In this document: in pieces, positions 11,157 to 21,654 of the stretch
Layout of the letters: the number at the start of each line of letters is the position of its first letter
How positions within the stretch are numbered: position 1 is the stretch's first letter
Assembly (NCBI GenBank): GCA_021399445.1
Contig: JAJTUQ010000002.1
Location: 2,356,001 to 2,420,000 of the forward strand
Direction of reading: 5' to 3'
Length of the DNA: 64,000 bases
DNA from: Xylogone sp. PMI_703
Lineage: Eukaryota > Ascomycota > Leotiomycetes
Translations under genes and position numbers: made by a program
Notes under the pieces: generated by a model
The model's database searches: none
Told to the model about the DNA's origin: nothing
What the model saw: only the letters and a program-made list of their open reading frames with translations

Positions 11157-14100
11157 TGGGGGATATGGGTATGTGTATGGCGAAATATGGTATGTAAGAT
11201 AAATGAGGCAAATGCGAATGCAAATGCGATGATAGGGCTCTTTGCCAGGTGTTGATGGAGCTTTTGATTTACAGCAGTGGTCCTGTAGTTTTCTTTCAAG
11301 ACGAGGATGAAAAGACAGACGGATATATGGATCCTATCTGTACTGTACCCCGAGACCTGTCTCATTCCACCGTACAACAACCGTGTACAGAGTCTCTCCA
11401 CATACAGTGTCCTGTCTGCCTGTACTCCCCCGTACCGCAGAATAGTACAGAGTACAGAGTACGTACCACTGGGCGAAAATGTGGGGATAGTGGCAAACAC
11501 TCCGGGCTTATGTGTTGGCATGCTGATATCCGCAGATAAGTGGGGGAATGAGAGCGAAGGGAGGCCGGCAGTTGGGGTTTATCCCTGGTGAGTGGATTAC
11601 TGTACGGTACTGTGATTATTACTGGAGGAGGGTGGAAGGGAAGAGAGGTGAGATTGCTGTGTTAATCAGCGGTACTTATTTTGTGGCTGTATTTATAGAA
11701 ATGGAAGATGGAATCTGTAGTATTACTGTACTTGTGTAATCAATGTGTTTCCTCTCGTGGAAAGAGAAGAAATATATGGGGAAGTGAGGATTCCCTGGGT
11801 AGAGTGTCTAGCATAGCTATACTTGAGTACCAGCCATGCTACTATCAATAGTACTTCTAGTATTCCACACAGCACCAAGTAAAACAACCTCCTTTAGAAC
11901 AACCATCCTCAGTAAATCACAACCATCACAAGAGCTACCGTAAACCACCATGTAATCAATCCAAATCCGCCCTCCGCCCAGCCCAGCCTCGCATCCCCCT
12001 CGCACTCCCATCCATCCCCTCGCCCGCCGCCCGCCCGCATGCAACCATGCAATGCACTTGCTCCTCGCACACGCACACACGCACAAGCACGCGAATACCC
12101 TCTCGCGCCGTCTTTCCTCCCCCATTCCTGCACCACCAAACACACGCCCACGGGATAAACTCTCCCTAGCAGGAGCCCCGTGCTGTCCTTTTCTGGGGCG
12201 GGGGGCAGAGAAAAACAGAGGTGGCAAAGACTACGACGTGCAACAAAACTTTTGGGCACGTCGGGCGGGCGATGGTGGTCTTGGGGTTTATTGGGTTTAT
12301 TGGGTTGGGATGAGGCGGGGGGCATGGGTTGGAGATGCAGGTGGTGATTGTTTTGGTGTTGGTGCAGGTGGATGGAGATGAGATGGGGATGGAGGTTGAT
12401 GCGAGATCTGGCTTGGTTTGTGGGGATGGGAGAGAGGGAGGTTGAGTTGGGGAGGAGGCTGCGTTGGTGTAGAGAAGTTGAGATAGTTATGAGATGGTTA
12501 AGGTTGTGAGATGATGATGATGATATTGTGAGGCTATGAGTCTCGAGATGGGATTTATTTCCTATGGCCGGGCTTTCTTGTCCGATCCAAGAGCTTACCT
12601 ATTGCTCTCTACGTATACAGATGTCTAGATGGCGCCCTAGCCTAAGGTCTGTCTATTCCACAGTAATAATCCCGCCTGGTCTCAGATGCTTATAGAGATC
12701 CTATTAAACTCCATGCTGGGCAAACAGCGAGCAAAGCCTTGGCTGGTCATATCGGCCATGATTGTCTTCCATCTAAACATCTCATCTACATACCTCACGC
12801 CCTCTCGGCTTGCTCCAACATGTGAAGACGCCTTGGCAATCTTGTTAGAAGCACTCTCAGCCCGGTGGCAATAGTGTAAGAAAAGAGGGCTTCCCCTTTA
12901 TTTGTGCAGAAAGGCCCCAAGAAGATCTGACTGACAAGGAGATACTCACACACTATTCTCACAAGTGCCTTAACTGACCGTGGAGTTCACGTAAATCCTG
13001 CCTAGGCAGAGTTAAGCCCTCAAAGCCAGAGACCTGACGATCTCTTTGTTCTGAAACCACTCCCTAATGCTCCCTGATAAGGGCCCGTGGTCATCTTAGA
13101 AGCCATTATGGCTCTACCATAGCAACCCTGAAGATGCCGGCCAGCTTTGTAAGGTCACCAAAACTCAAGACAAATAGACGATACCAGAGTTTCATGTAAA
13201 CAGGAGAAAGACCGGCTTGCTTACTTTTCTTAGAAGATGCAGTGTTCACGTAAATATTACGGCCTGTAGTATCCTGCAGCATAGGGAGAGTCGCGGAATC
13301 TGCCTGACTATCCCAGCTGATAGAAAATATGAGGAGTAACACAGCAAGAACAACACCTCCCTCTATTTCACTACCATATATTCATTTCGATGAGAAAATG
13401 AGGGCATGATATTGAAAGGTAATATAAGATTGGAGCTCTTCTTATAACGAAAAGAAGATAAGGCCCAGTAGAGAAATGACAAAAACCTTAGTCCCATGTT
13501 TGCTGCAGGAAGAGATCCTAGAAAAATCCAGCAGGCTGAGTCGAGATCGAGCTATTGTGCGAAAGACACTACGGGGGATCTCTATTACGTCTCGGATCGT
13601 GCACTTATCGATATCTAACTGTTCCTGAACGAATTTGGAACTTGGTAGATATCAAAAGCGTCATAGTCAACTCAGATGATCACCCCAAGACTCAAACGGG
13701 TGTGCTATGTAATGCTAAAGCGGGGTATTGTGGCTTTTGCAGTTATTCAGCCAGATCTAGCCCGCGAGCTGTAACGATAGTGCCAGCTATTTGAATAAGT
13801 AAGAAAGAAACTCACAATATAGACTAAAAGTTGAGTGGTCTAGAGATGTGTGTGTGTGTACGGTACGTTGAAGCTTAAAGTATATCTAGTCCTCAGGCGG
13901 GGTTCTACATCTCCAGGACTGTGCTGTACCTTTAGCCGCCATGCATACAGTAATACTTCCATAAATTACAATGTCCATGAATCAATAATAATACCGGTCC
14001 TGATTCCGTAGTACAAGTATTAGGGCCTTCCCCATACCCCTCCCACCTCTCAATTAAAAAAAGAAATCGCCACATCCCCAGACATGCAACAAAACAAACA

Positions 14101-14724
14101 CAATCCAACACAAGGCTTACAGACTACCAGTACAGTGCAACCCCCAGTCCCAACTCCCATGAACATACATTCCCCAGCCAACCTTCCATTCGCGAAAAGA
14201 ATAAGCTCTCGCCATCGTGCTTTTTTTGTTGCATGTCATGGAAGTGTTCTGGACTGCTCTTAATATATAACGGATGACAGTGACGGGGTCTGGATCCCGC
14301 CGCCCCCTTCTTGATAGGAGTCTGGATGGAGATGGATCCAACGGCGGCCCGCTCACGGCTACCGGTACTCTACCGCATCACCTGCAAAAACGCAGCCTGC
14401 CATCGTTGAGTTAAGTGAGTGGCGACAACGGCAGTGTGTGCGGCCCTGTTGGATTAATTAAATATGAGATGTTACTGTGGCACTTCGCTGCTCACTGCGG
14501 AGCACGGTGTCGGGTGCCGGGATGGCTCTATATATATTATGCTATACTCCGTACTGTGTATGTTTTTTTGTTGTATGGTGCCCATGGCCTATCTGGTTTA
14601 TAGGTACAGGTATGGTGCTTTGTATTCCTTTTCTGAGCTGCAGATTACTTATATGTTTGGAAAGGCTACATAGACTGTATTTCCAAGATAGGATTGTGCA
14701 GCAGTCTCCTATCTCGTCCTCGAC

Positions 14725-14757
14725 ACCGGACTTCGGCACTTGAGGACTCCGGTGTAT
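14725..14757. repeat. Short inverted repeat
   Basis: acaccgga (14725-14732) and tccggtgt (14750-14757) are perfect reverse complements separated by 17 nt. This could be a binding site for a dimeric regulator or a small hairpin; no neighbouring gene makes its role clear. Confidence 0.35.
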
Positions 14758-15169
14758 GAACCCTAAAGTAGTAATCACAAAGAAAACAATTTCACCACCC
14801 AAACGTATATCAGGGCAAAAGCAAGGGGATTTTGATCCCTGGTTGTACTGCATTACTTCCTACAGCAGTCTCATATCTCTGGTTTAGCGGTAATATGCGT
14901 GAAAGAATAGTTCCGCATCCAAAAAATCCTATGGATGCCCCGCTCCCCTTAAATTCCTATGGTGTACCTTGCCGAGCGCAGTTGCTTCGATTTTTCCGTG
15001 CCGGCCTCATTATCATGTCGTATCAATAGGTCATATGTACAGGTAGATAAATAATAAAGAAACAAGAAATCCGACGTATAACGCACGGCTGCTCCATATG
15101 GATATCGTGGAATCCATTTTACCCATCTCATCGAGACGGCCACAATTCCCTAATAATCAACATCACATT

Positions 15170-16995
15170 TCATCTCAGGGTAATCGCCGGGAAAAACCTC
15201 GGCCCTGCAAAGCCCTTGAGTACGACACTCTGGATATCGATGTTGCCTTTCTCTGTAGGCCTTGGACTCCACATCTTTAGGAGTACGAAACGTCCGCTCA
15301 CTGGCGGGTCAAAACGGACGGTACACTTGCTCTTATCCCTCTCAATAAAAAACCTTGCGTGAGGTGCCATAAGTTTCTTGCCTGCTGCATTTCCCGCTTC
15401 TTGACCTGCATCTTGACTTGCTTCTGCAACTTCAGCGAAGGAAGTACGGGGCTCTGCAACAGGTGGAGAGGATGTCCGCTGAGCCCTGGCCGTACGACGT
15501 CGCGACCGCTGAGGGCGAGAACCGGGCCAAGATTGGTTCAGTTGACGTAGGAGACGGTATTCGGCTTCATCCTGGTCCTCGTCGGTTGGGTCGTCAAATG
15601 AAATGCCGGAGTACGAATACAGCGGCCGACTAAGATCGGGCGAGTCTCTGCCGTGGTCATCATTGCCATCCCCTTCGCTATCATCTTCCGAATCGCTGCA
15701 TTCTGTAGTCACATGGAACAGAGGTGCGTTGACGGCGAACTCTGGTGGTATCTGGGCTGTGCCTAAATCACAGTCGGCATCATTGAGACCAATGTTATAG
15801 AGTCGACGAGCACGGGCCTGAGCCGTTGTCATAGTCCCATCTTCATTGTGCCGAATAGAAATAACAGGTGTCTCCGCGGTTTCTGTAGTGGATCGCGACT
15901 GGGAGTATTGTATTTGATACCTGGCAGTGCCTTCTAAAAGTTCATCAGATTCCATAGCTACAAATACCATGCCTTCTTGAATCCTATGATGCAGTTAGCG
16001 TTTAGTAGACAGGAGAGACTAGGACAAAATCTTACGGCGCAGTATACCCCTTTAAAGGAGCCTTGATGGTTAGTTCTTTGAGAGAGAACACAGTTCCTCC
16101 TTGATGTCTTAAAACAAGATTGCATCGATTGCTCTCTGTGCAATAAACAGAAGGGTCGTTCTTTAACACGTTTTCTGCCGCATAATTCCCGTCGCGTGCC
16201 TCCTTATGTATGCCCCCATCACAGCTTACTATTTCCATGTTCAGTTTCCCAGGCTCTACTTGCCCATACCTTCCATAGCTAAAGCCTGCAAATTCTGAGT
16301 CTAGCCTATCGGAATCCAACTTTCTCCTTTTGGCTCCGCGCATATATTCCGGTTCGGAACGTTCCCTGGACGCAGAGAAATGGAAAACAGGATCTTCTAG
16401 TAAGGCTCGGAGGTCTGAGTGGGATTGGGTGAATTGGGCTGTTAGGTCATTTATTGAGGCTGCGGTAGAATTCTGATCTTGTCGAGCCGTATCTTCCTGG
16501 AGGTGATCCGCCGGATTTCGTTGATACTGTGCCATCTGGGACAACCGTTGGTTCCTCGCATTGGCAATCATTCGAGATCTTCCTCGACGGCTTGACATGG
16601 CTGCGGCTAATCTAGACAAAGGACTTTCGTGGGCAGGCAGCTGAGATCCTGTATGGCCGAGGCCAGAAGGAGTATAGGATGGAGATATAGGTCTCGCAAT
16701 AAATAAAGGTGATAACGCTTCCCTATGTATAATTACTCGATGCTCGGTCTCGGGCTGATCCGACTCGGCGTCGACAGGTATTGACTGTTGGTTCAATTCG
16801 TGGAGGTTTGAAATGGCGTTTGGGAAGAGAAATAGTTCCGCTAAGGTGCGTCGTATCCTCTCGCGCATAAGATCTGATCCTTCCGACTATATGGTTCTAT
16901 TAGCATTGAGCGCGGCAATTTCATCATCAGGATATCCTTCAGTAGATCATGGTGGAGATAAGCGACCTGGAACAACACGGAGCCTGACTTACCAT
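15170..16995 (-). CDS. Conserved fungal protein, possible split galactose-binding-like (APC10/DOC-type) fold
   Basis: Exons 16995-16993 (the ATG alone), 16886-16036 and 15983-15170 join to 555 residues starting MSEGSDLMRERIRRTLAEL. The N-terminal 200 residues are disordered and basic (MSSRRGRSRM, then GAKRRKLDSD, a likely nuclear signal). Residues about 215-330 form an ordered block (YGRYGQVEPGKLNMEIVSCD, NLVLRHQGGTVFSLKEL, KEGMVFV-type strands). An acidic disordered insert follows, and a last ordered block ends GRFVLLKMWSPRP, NIDIQSV, GFAGPRFFP. The last block resembles the closing strands of DOC/F5-8C beta-sandwiches, so the ordered blocks may be halves of one domain. That is inference; no function is known to me. 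The gene is head-to-head with AOS1, about 517 bp apart. Confidence 0.75.
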
Positions 16996-17512
16996 TTGAG
17001 GAAGTGACGCTCGGCACCGCGGAAGGAGATTGAAGTGATGGAGAGAGAGGTCACCAGCGACCGACAGGAGACATGGATGGACGTCTGATGTGATACTCAG
17101 ATCTTGATCGTGTCCACTGGGTGATGTTAAACCGAGGCCTGAAGAGTGTAGGCTCGTAGAGTCATGTTTTTACGTCGTCAGTGACTTCGCTAAAAGTCGC
17201 AGTGGGGGTTCGCAACGTAATTGGTGGTACACAGGGAGATCTGTAGCAAGTATTCCAGGCACGAGTAGTGAGCGATCGAGCTTCTCCACCATTTGGATCC
17301 TTCTGCTTTTCGCTTTGATTTATTAACTACAGCAATACAACATATGAATTCATCATAAGACAAACGCAGGGATCCTGCAGGTTGCTTTTGCGAGAATCAC
17401 CTTTGGAGCTTCTTCAGCCTTGTCGCAAACAAAGTTGCGGAACTACAACTAGTCGCAAGGTCAATGTTCTTCTTTTCCTTCAGTGGAGAATAGAGGACAA
17501 ATAGATATCAGT
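16996..17512. promoter_or_regulatory. Divergent promoter region for the conserved protein and AOS1
   Basis: About 517 bp between two divergent start codons, with no open frame of note. It must hold both promoters and leaders. A TTTATTAACTACAGCAATAC stretch near 17320 and a CT-rich run just before 17480 are the only visible promoter-like features. Confidence 0.5.
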
Positions 17513-18822
17513 ATGGCTGGCAATATCCAAGCTCCTGTTCTCTCCACAGCTATGGACGAAGCAGCGACTGCTTCCAATGGCTCAACTCAAGCGCAAACTG
17601 GCATCAGTGCTGGTATGATATGTTGCTTCATCCAGATCGTCTTGAGCGCTGGACTAACCCAAAGGAAACAGATGAAATTGCTCTCTACGACCGCCAAATC
17701 CGACTATGGGGTATGCAAGCTCAAGAGAAGATTCGAAATGCGAATATTCTTCTCATAACCATGAGAGCTCTCGCGAACGAAGTCGCAAAGAACCTAGTAC
17801 TAGCAGGGATCCATTCTCTGACAATCGTTGACAGCGCGATTGTAACGGAAAGTGATCTCGGAGCACAATTCTTCATTTCTGCAGCGGATATTGGAAAGAA
17901 CCGAGCTGAAGCTGCAGCTCCTCAAGTTCGGAAGCTTAATCCTAGAGTTAACGTTGTCGTCGATACAGAGGACATTAAAAGCAAGGGTCCAGCGTTCTTC
18001 GGACAGTTTGATATTGTGATTGGGACAGATCTACATCCTGATATACTAAATATCATCAATACTGCTACAAGATTGAACCATAAGCCATTCTATGCGGCTG
18101 GTGTACAGGGCTTCTACGGTTTCATCTTCTCAGATCTAATTCAGCATGACTATGTCGTCGAGAGAGAGAAGAGCAACAGGCTGACTCTCCTTCAACCCGA
18201 AACGAGAACTAGGAGTGTAATTGATGTCAAGAGTAAGAAGGAGAACGGGAAAGATATCGAACTCGTTACCAAGCGGGAGCTCTACTCGACATGGTTCCTA
18301 GCAAGCGATGCCGCGAACCTCCCAGAAGAATATCTTAAGTCCCGTCGTCGCCTCAAAGCCGTTACGCCGATCCTGCCATGCTTTCGAGCACTTTGGGAGT
18401 TTATGCAATTGCAAGGTGACCGTTTGCCAAGCACTAAGGAAGACCTTCAACTCTTCACCGTGCTTGCAACTAAAAAGCACAAGGCTTTAGGTCTCCCCGA
18501 AGAAACACTAAAGGCCGACGTCCTGCGGAGGTTCCTACAGAATATCGGGAGTGAGGTTGCACCTGTTACCGCTGTGCTAGGAGGACAGCTGGCTCAGGAT
18601 GTGATAAATGTGCTTGGAAATCGGCAACAGCCGATTCAGAATTTTGTGATCTTTGATGGAGATGTGATGGAGGGACCAATGTTTCCACTGCATCCCGAGG
18701 GAGCGTTGGGAGAGGGGTTATTGCCAATTTCAGTGGGTGTTGAGAATGGTTCATACCCAACTGGAAATGGGTCAGGAATAAATGGAGAGGCTGCATTGAA
18801 GCAAGATTCGATTCCGCTATGA
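17513..18822 (+). CDS. AOS1: SUMO-activating enzyme subunit 1 (AOS1/SAE1-like)
   Basis: Regulatory half of the heterodimeric SUMO E1, which adenylates SUMO together with UBA2 in the nucleus. Exons 17513-17612 and 17672-18822 encode 416 residues. After a short disordered N-terminus come LYDRQIRLWGMQAQEKI (residues 38-54), the hallmark of the ThiF/E1 adenylation fold, then the nucleotide-binding region around NILLITMRALANEVAKNLVLAG and the acidic TIVDSAIVTESDLGAQFF strand. The catalytic cysteine domain is absent, as expected, since UBA2 carries it. The C-terminus has GGQLAQDVINVLG and NFVIFDGDVMEGPMF, typical of the family. The ATG at 17513 is used because upstream in-frame sequence offers only GTG. 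The gene is convergent with the rRNA methyltransferase gene, 140 bp from stop to stop. Confidence 0.93.
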
Positions 18823-18962
18823 AATTTCGAGATGGTTAACCGTATTTAGTTCGGGCAAAGCATGGGAATTTGGCGTTTTGTGGATGGCGTTCCGGAACGG
18901 GCAATTTTTAGCTGCCCATGAAATCGTAGACTTGAAGCTGTCAGGACCGTATCCATTGATGA

Positions 18963-20107
18963 TCATATGTGTTCCTCATCGTCGTCATCCTCTGCGTCCT
19001 CACTGATCTCCTCATCACCATCCTCTTGGTCTTCTGCTTCACTGTATTCCTGATTTATACTACCACCGTCACTTTCACTTCCAGTATCATCTTCGTTCCT
19101 CTTCCTTTTGCCAGCATTTGTAGCAGCCCATAGTGCAGCGTCTTCTTTCCTTACAAAAACATAACTTCTTGCATCCCTTTCTTCGCCCTTCCACCCACCT
19201 TCTCCCTCACCCTTTTTACTCTTCACAACACCTAGTGTTCTAGCATGTCTATAGCCCGGATATGCAGCTGCCTGAAACCGAAAGCTGGTTTGTACTGCTA
19301 AGCCAGAATGGCGGGCTAGGTCACGGATATTCCACAGTGTATAAGGAGGATTGGTGAAAAGCGTTACGATTATAGAGGGCGGGGCGGTGGTAGGGGGCGT
19401 GGGGCAGGGTCGCAGGGAGGGAATTGCGCGAGTAAAGAATGAAACGAGGAGCTCTGATATAAACGGTAAGAATCCAGCCTACTTCCGAGTCTCTGCAACT
19501 GCAAAGGGTACAAAAACGAGGGCATAAAAGGGAGGTACTCAAGCTCAATGAAGGCAACGCAGCACATAAAGAAGTGGGGACACATACCCTGATTATACCT
19601 AACCTGCCGATTGACGTCTGTACTCTTCCCACCAACGTGAGGAAAGTTAAAGATAATCCGATCCATAACACCTTCTTTCTCTTTCCCCTTTCTCCCTTTC
19701 GTCCAAGCCGCCATCTTTCCGGCATCGACACCGTACATAACCTTCCCACCTCCAGCCTCAATAAGCTCTACATTTTCTTTCGCCTGTGGATACTTCTCCA
19801 CTAATGCTGCATGAGATGTCTCTAGCACAGTTGCTGTTACATGTGTGCATTTATGGTGCTCAACCAGGGAGCGGGCGAAGGAGAGGTCGCCTTCGCCGAT
19901 AAGGAGGATACTCTCGGAGGATGAGAAAGGGATTGTAGGAACTGAGTGCTGGGCCTGTTTATGTGGCGTTGTCTTGGGTTTTAGTGCCGTGTTTGGTTTC
20001 TGCGCGAAGGATCCTTTGGGATTCTGTAAGACCTTGGAAGAATTGAGGTGCTTGTGCTTCTTCTTTGCGCTGCTGCTGTGTAGTTTTTGGCGCTTGGCCT
20101 TCCCCAT
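18963..20107 (-). CDS. BMT5: 25S rRNA uridine-N3 methyltransferase, BMT5-like
   Basis: Nucleolar SAM-dependent enzyme related to yeast Bmt5, which makes m3U in the large-subunit rRNA. Exons 20107-19588 and 19453-18963 encode 336 residues. A lysine-rich N-terminus (MGKAKRQKLH, KKKHKHL) suits nucleolar targeting. Residues 67-81 (ILLIGEGDLSFARSL) are the SAM-binding motif of the DUF2431/Bmt5 family. FNFPHVGGKSTDVNRQVRYN, just before the intron, is the family's catalytic-core signature, and NPPYTLWNIRDLARHSGL follows in exon 2. The C-terminus is a long acidic tail (Asp/Glu-rich, ending DDDDEEHI). The intron (GTATGT donor, ATATCAG acceptor) restores the frame exactly. Its promoter region is shared with cellobiose dehydrogenase, 1.5 kb away. 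Confidence 0.93.
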
Positions 20108-21654
20108 GGCTTCTTGCGCTTTTGCCTCGGATGCGCGCGTGGCTATAAATTAGGGTACCCGGATATTTCAAACGCTGAAATAGGGAGATATATCGTCTGA
20201 GATATCTTAATTGATCTTGAGAGGGGTTTAAAATGTCGTTATTTTACGGATCTTCGATGTCGTATCGACAACACCGAGGTTGGAGAATTATTTGAAGCTC
20301 GGACGGCAGCTGCCACTGTGGCTGCGGCAAGAAGCCACACTGTGGGGAATGTGGCTAGAGATGCCATCCTTATTCCGACAGGAAGGGTGGCTTTCAAGTT
20401 GTGATAATGGTAAAAGAAGGACTGTCATTGGGAAGGTCAGGATATTAATTAATTTGATTAATTGAGCATGTGAAGATGTACTAGAATCTTTCTATTACTC
20501 TTGGCTACTGGACACAGCATACTGTGTAGATACGACTTACCCGAAAACCTCCTAATTGGCTCATCACCCTGCATTATGAGGAATTCGCCAGAAGATATAC
20601 ACGCCCTCAACACTCCAATGATGCCAGATATAGGGATAGCATGCGTTTCGATAAAATCGATTCATAATCCCTTACTCAAGACGCCATTTCCTCCAAGGCT
20701 CTCCCTTTCCACTTCGACATGCGGGACAAGTGAAGTGCCAAAGAGCCACAGCGATTGGCAAACAGCCGCCAGCTTAATCAACCTTAATCAAACGGCTATG
20801 CGGGTAAAAGCACAGCAAATTCCAGCCAGTCAATTACCAACCATCCGCCAAATTAATCTATGAGGACCACGGTCACATTCCCTGCATGCTGCATTTGCAC
20901 CCAGGTCTACACCTACCAGCAGTGGTGCACCAGGATAAACGGCGCGGCTTACCTCTACAAAGCCTACGAAGCCTAGTAGATATAGGGAAAGACGAGTACG
21001 TACCTGCCGGCAAGGCACCCCGTGCTGCCGTCAAACCCGGGCATCTCGTCTCCGCACTGCCAAACCCGCATTTCTGCCCCTGCCCTGCGTTGTCGGGTAT
21101 CTGATTGTGCAAGGCACGCTGCGCTGCAAACCGCCTATCAGATCCTTTCTATCTCCAATTGGGCTTCTGCGATGCTACTCTGTCGCCGGAATAATGAAGA
21201 ATGATGCGTTATGCCTTTGGCATGGGAACCCACGCGCTCCCAGCTGAGTCGGCTAGGCCCATGGCTGTTCGGAAAGGTGCTCGACCACGACGGAGTCTCT
21301 GTACCGATGTGCCTGAATATGCTCTCCTCGAAGCCAGCTCATTCTTCTATGCGTACTACTGCGCATTGTCTCCATAATGGACAAGGTAGACCCTCGAATG
21401 TCATTTGGATAAACGGAATTTCCATTCTTCCAGCTCTCCGCAGAGTAAGCACGCTCCCTCGTGCCCTCTTTGGGATGCAGAAGGTCTATTGATTCCCCGC
21501 GTTTCTCTTCCCGAGTCTGGCTCCCTAGCAGGCATGGAAACCCAGGTAGGTTAATATAAATATCTTCTTTTGATCTGTTCTTTTCTCTCTTCTCTTTCTT
21601 GGCACTTCTTTCTCTGTCTTCATCCTTTCTCTTTGGTGAAGGCAAGCGGCCGTC
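20108..21654. promoter_or_regulatory. Divergent region between BMT5-like gene and cellobiose dehydrogenase
   Basis: 1.55 kb without a supported gene. The block ccccgc at 21495-21500 reads GCGGGG on the minus strand and fits the CreA consensus SYGGRG, about 155 bp before the cellobiose dehydrogenase ATG. 21560-21640 is strongly CT-rich, as is usual just ahead of strongly expressed fungal genes. The CreA reading is a short-motif match only. Confidence 0.4.

Larger units (their letters stand above)
10050..15169. other. Gene-poor accessory-like region
   Basis: 5.1 kb without a gene I can support. 10260-10620 has a strong A+C bias on the plus strand and is AT-rich. Two small inverted-repeat elements follow at 10.7 and 11.1 kb, then GTAC-type tracts (11040-11060, 11340-11620). 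12000-12480 is C-rich then G-rich on the plus strand. 12500-14000 has short open stretches with no recognisable domain. A (GT)n run ending in ACGGTACG lies near 13850. Degraded mobile DNA is possible, but no transposase or reverse transcriptase motif is visible. Confidence 0.45.

Noticed and set aside
12600..14000. Transposon relic
   Set aside because: Short frames and irregular composition raised the idea, but no transposase, reverse transcriptase, integrase motif or terminal repeat could be found.
17483..17512. Upstream GTG start for AOS1
   Set aside because: Nuclear fungal genes start at ATG; the first in-frame ATG is at 17513.
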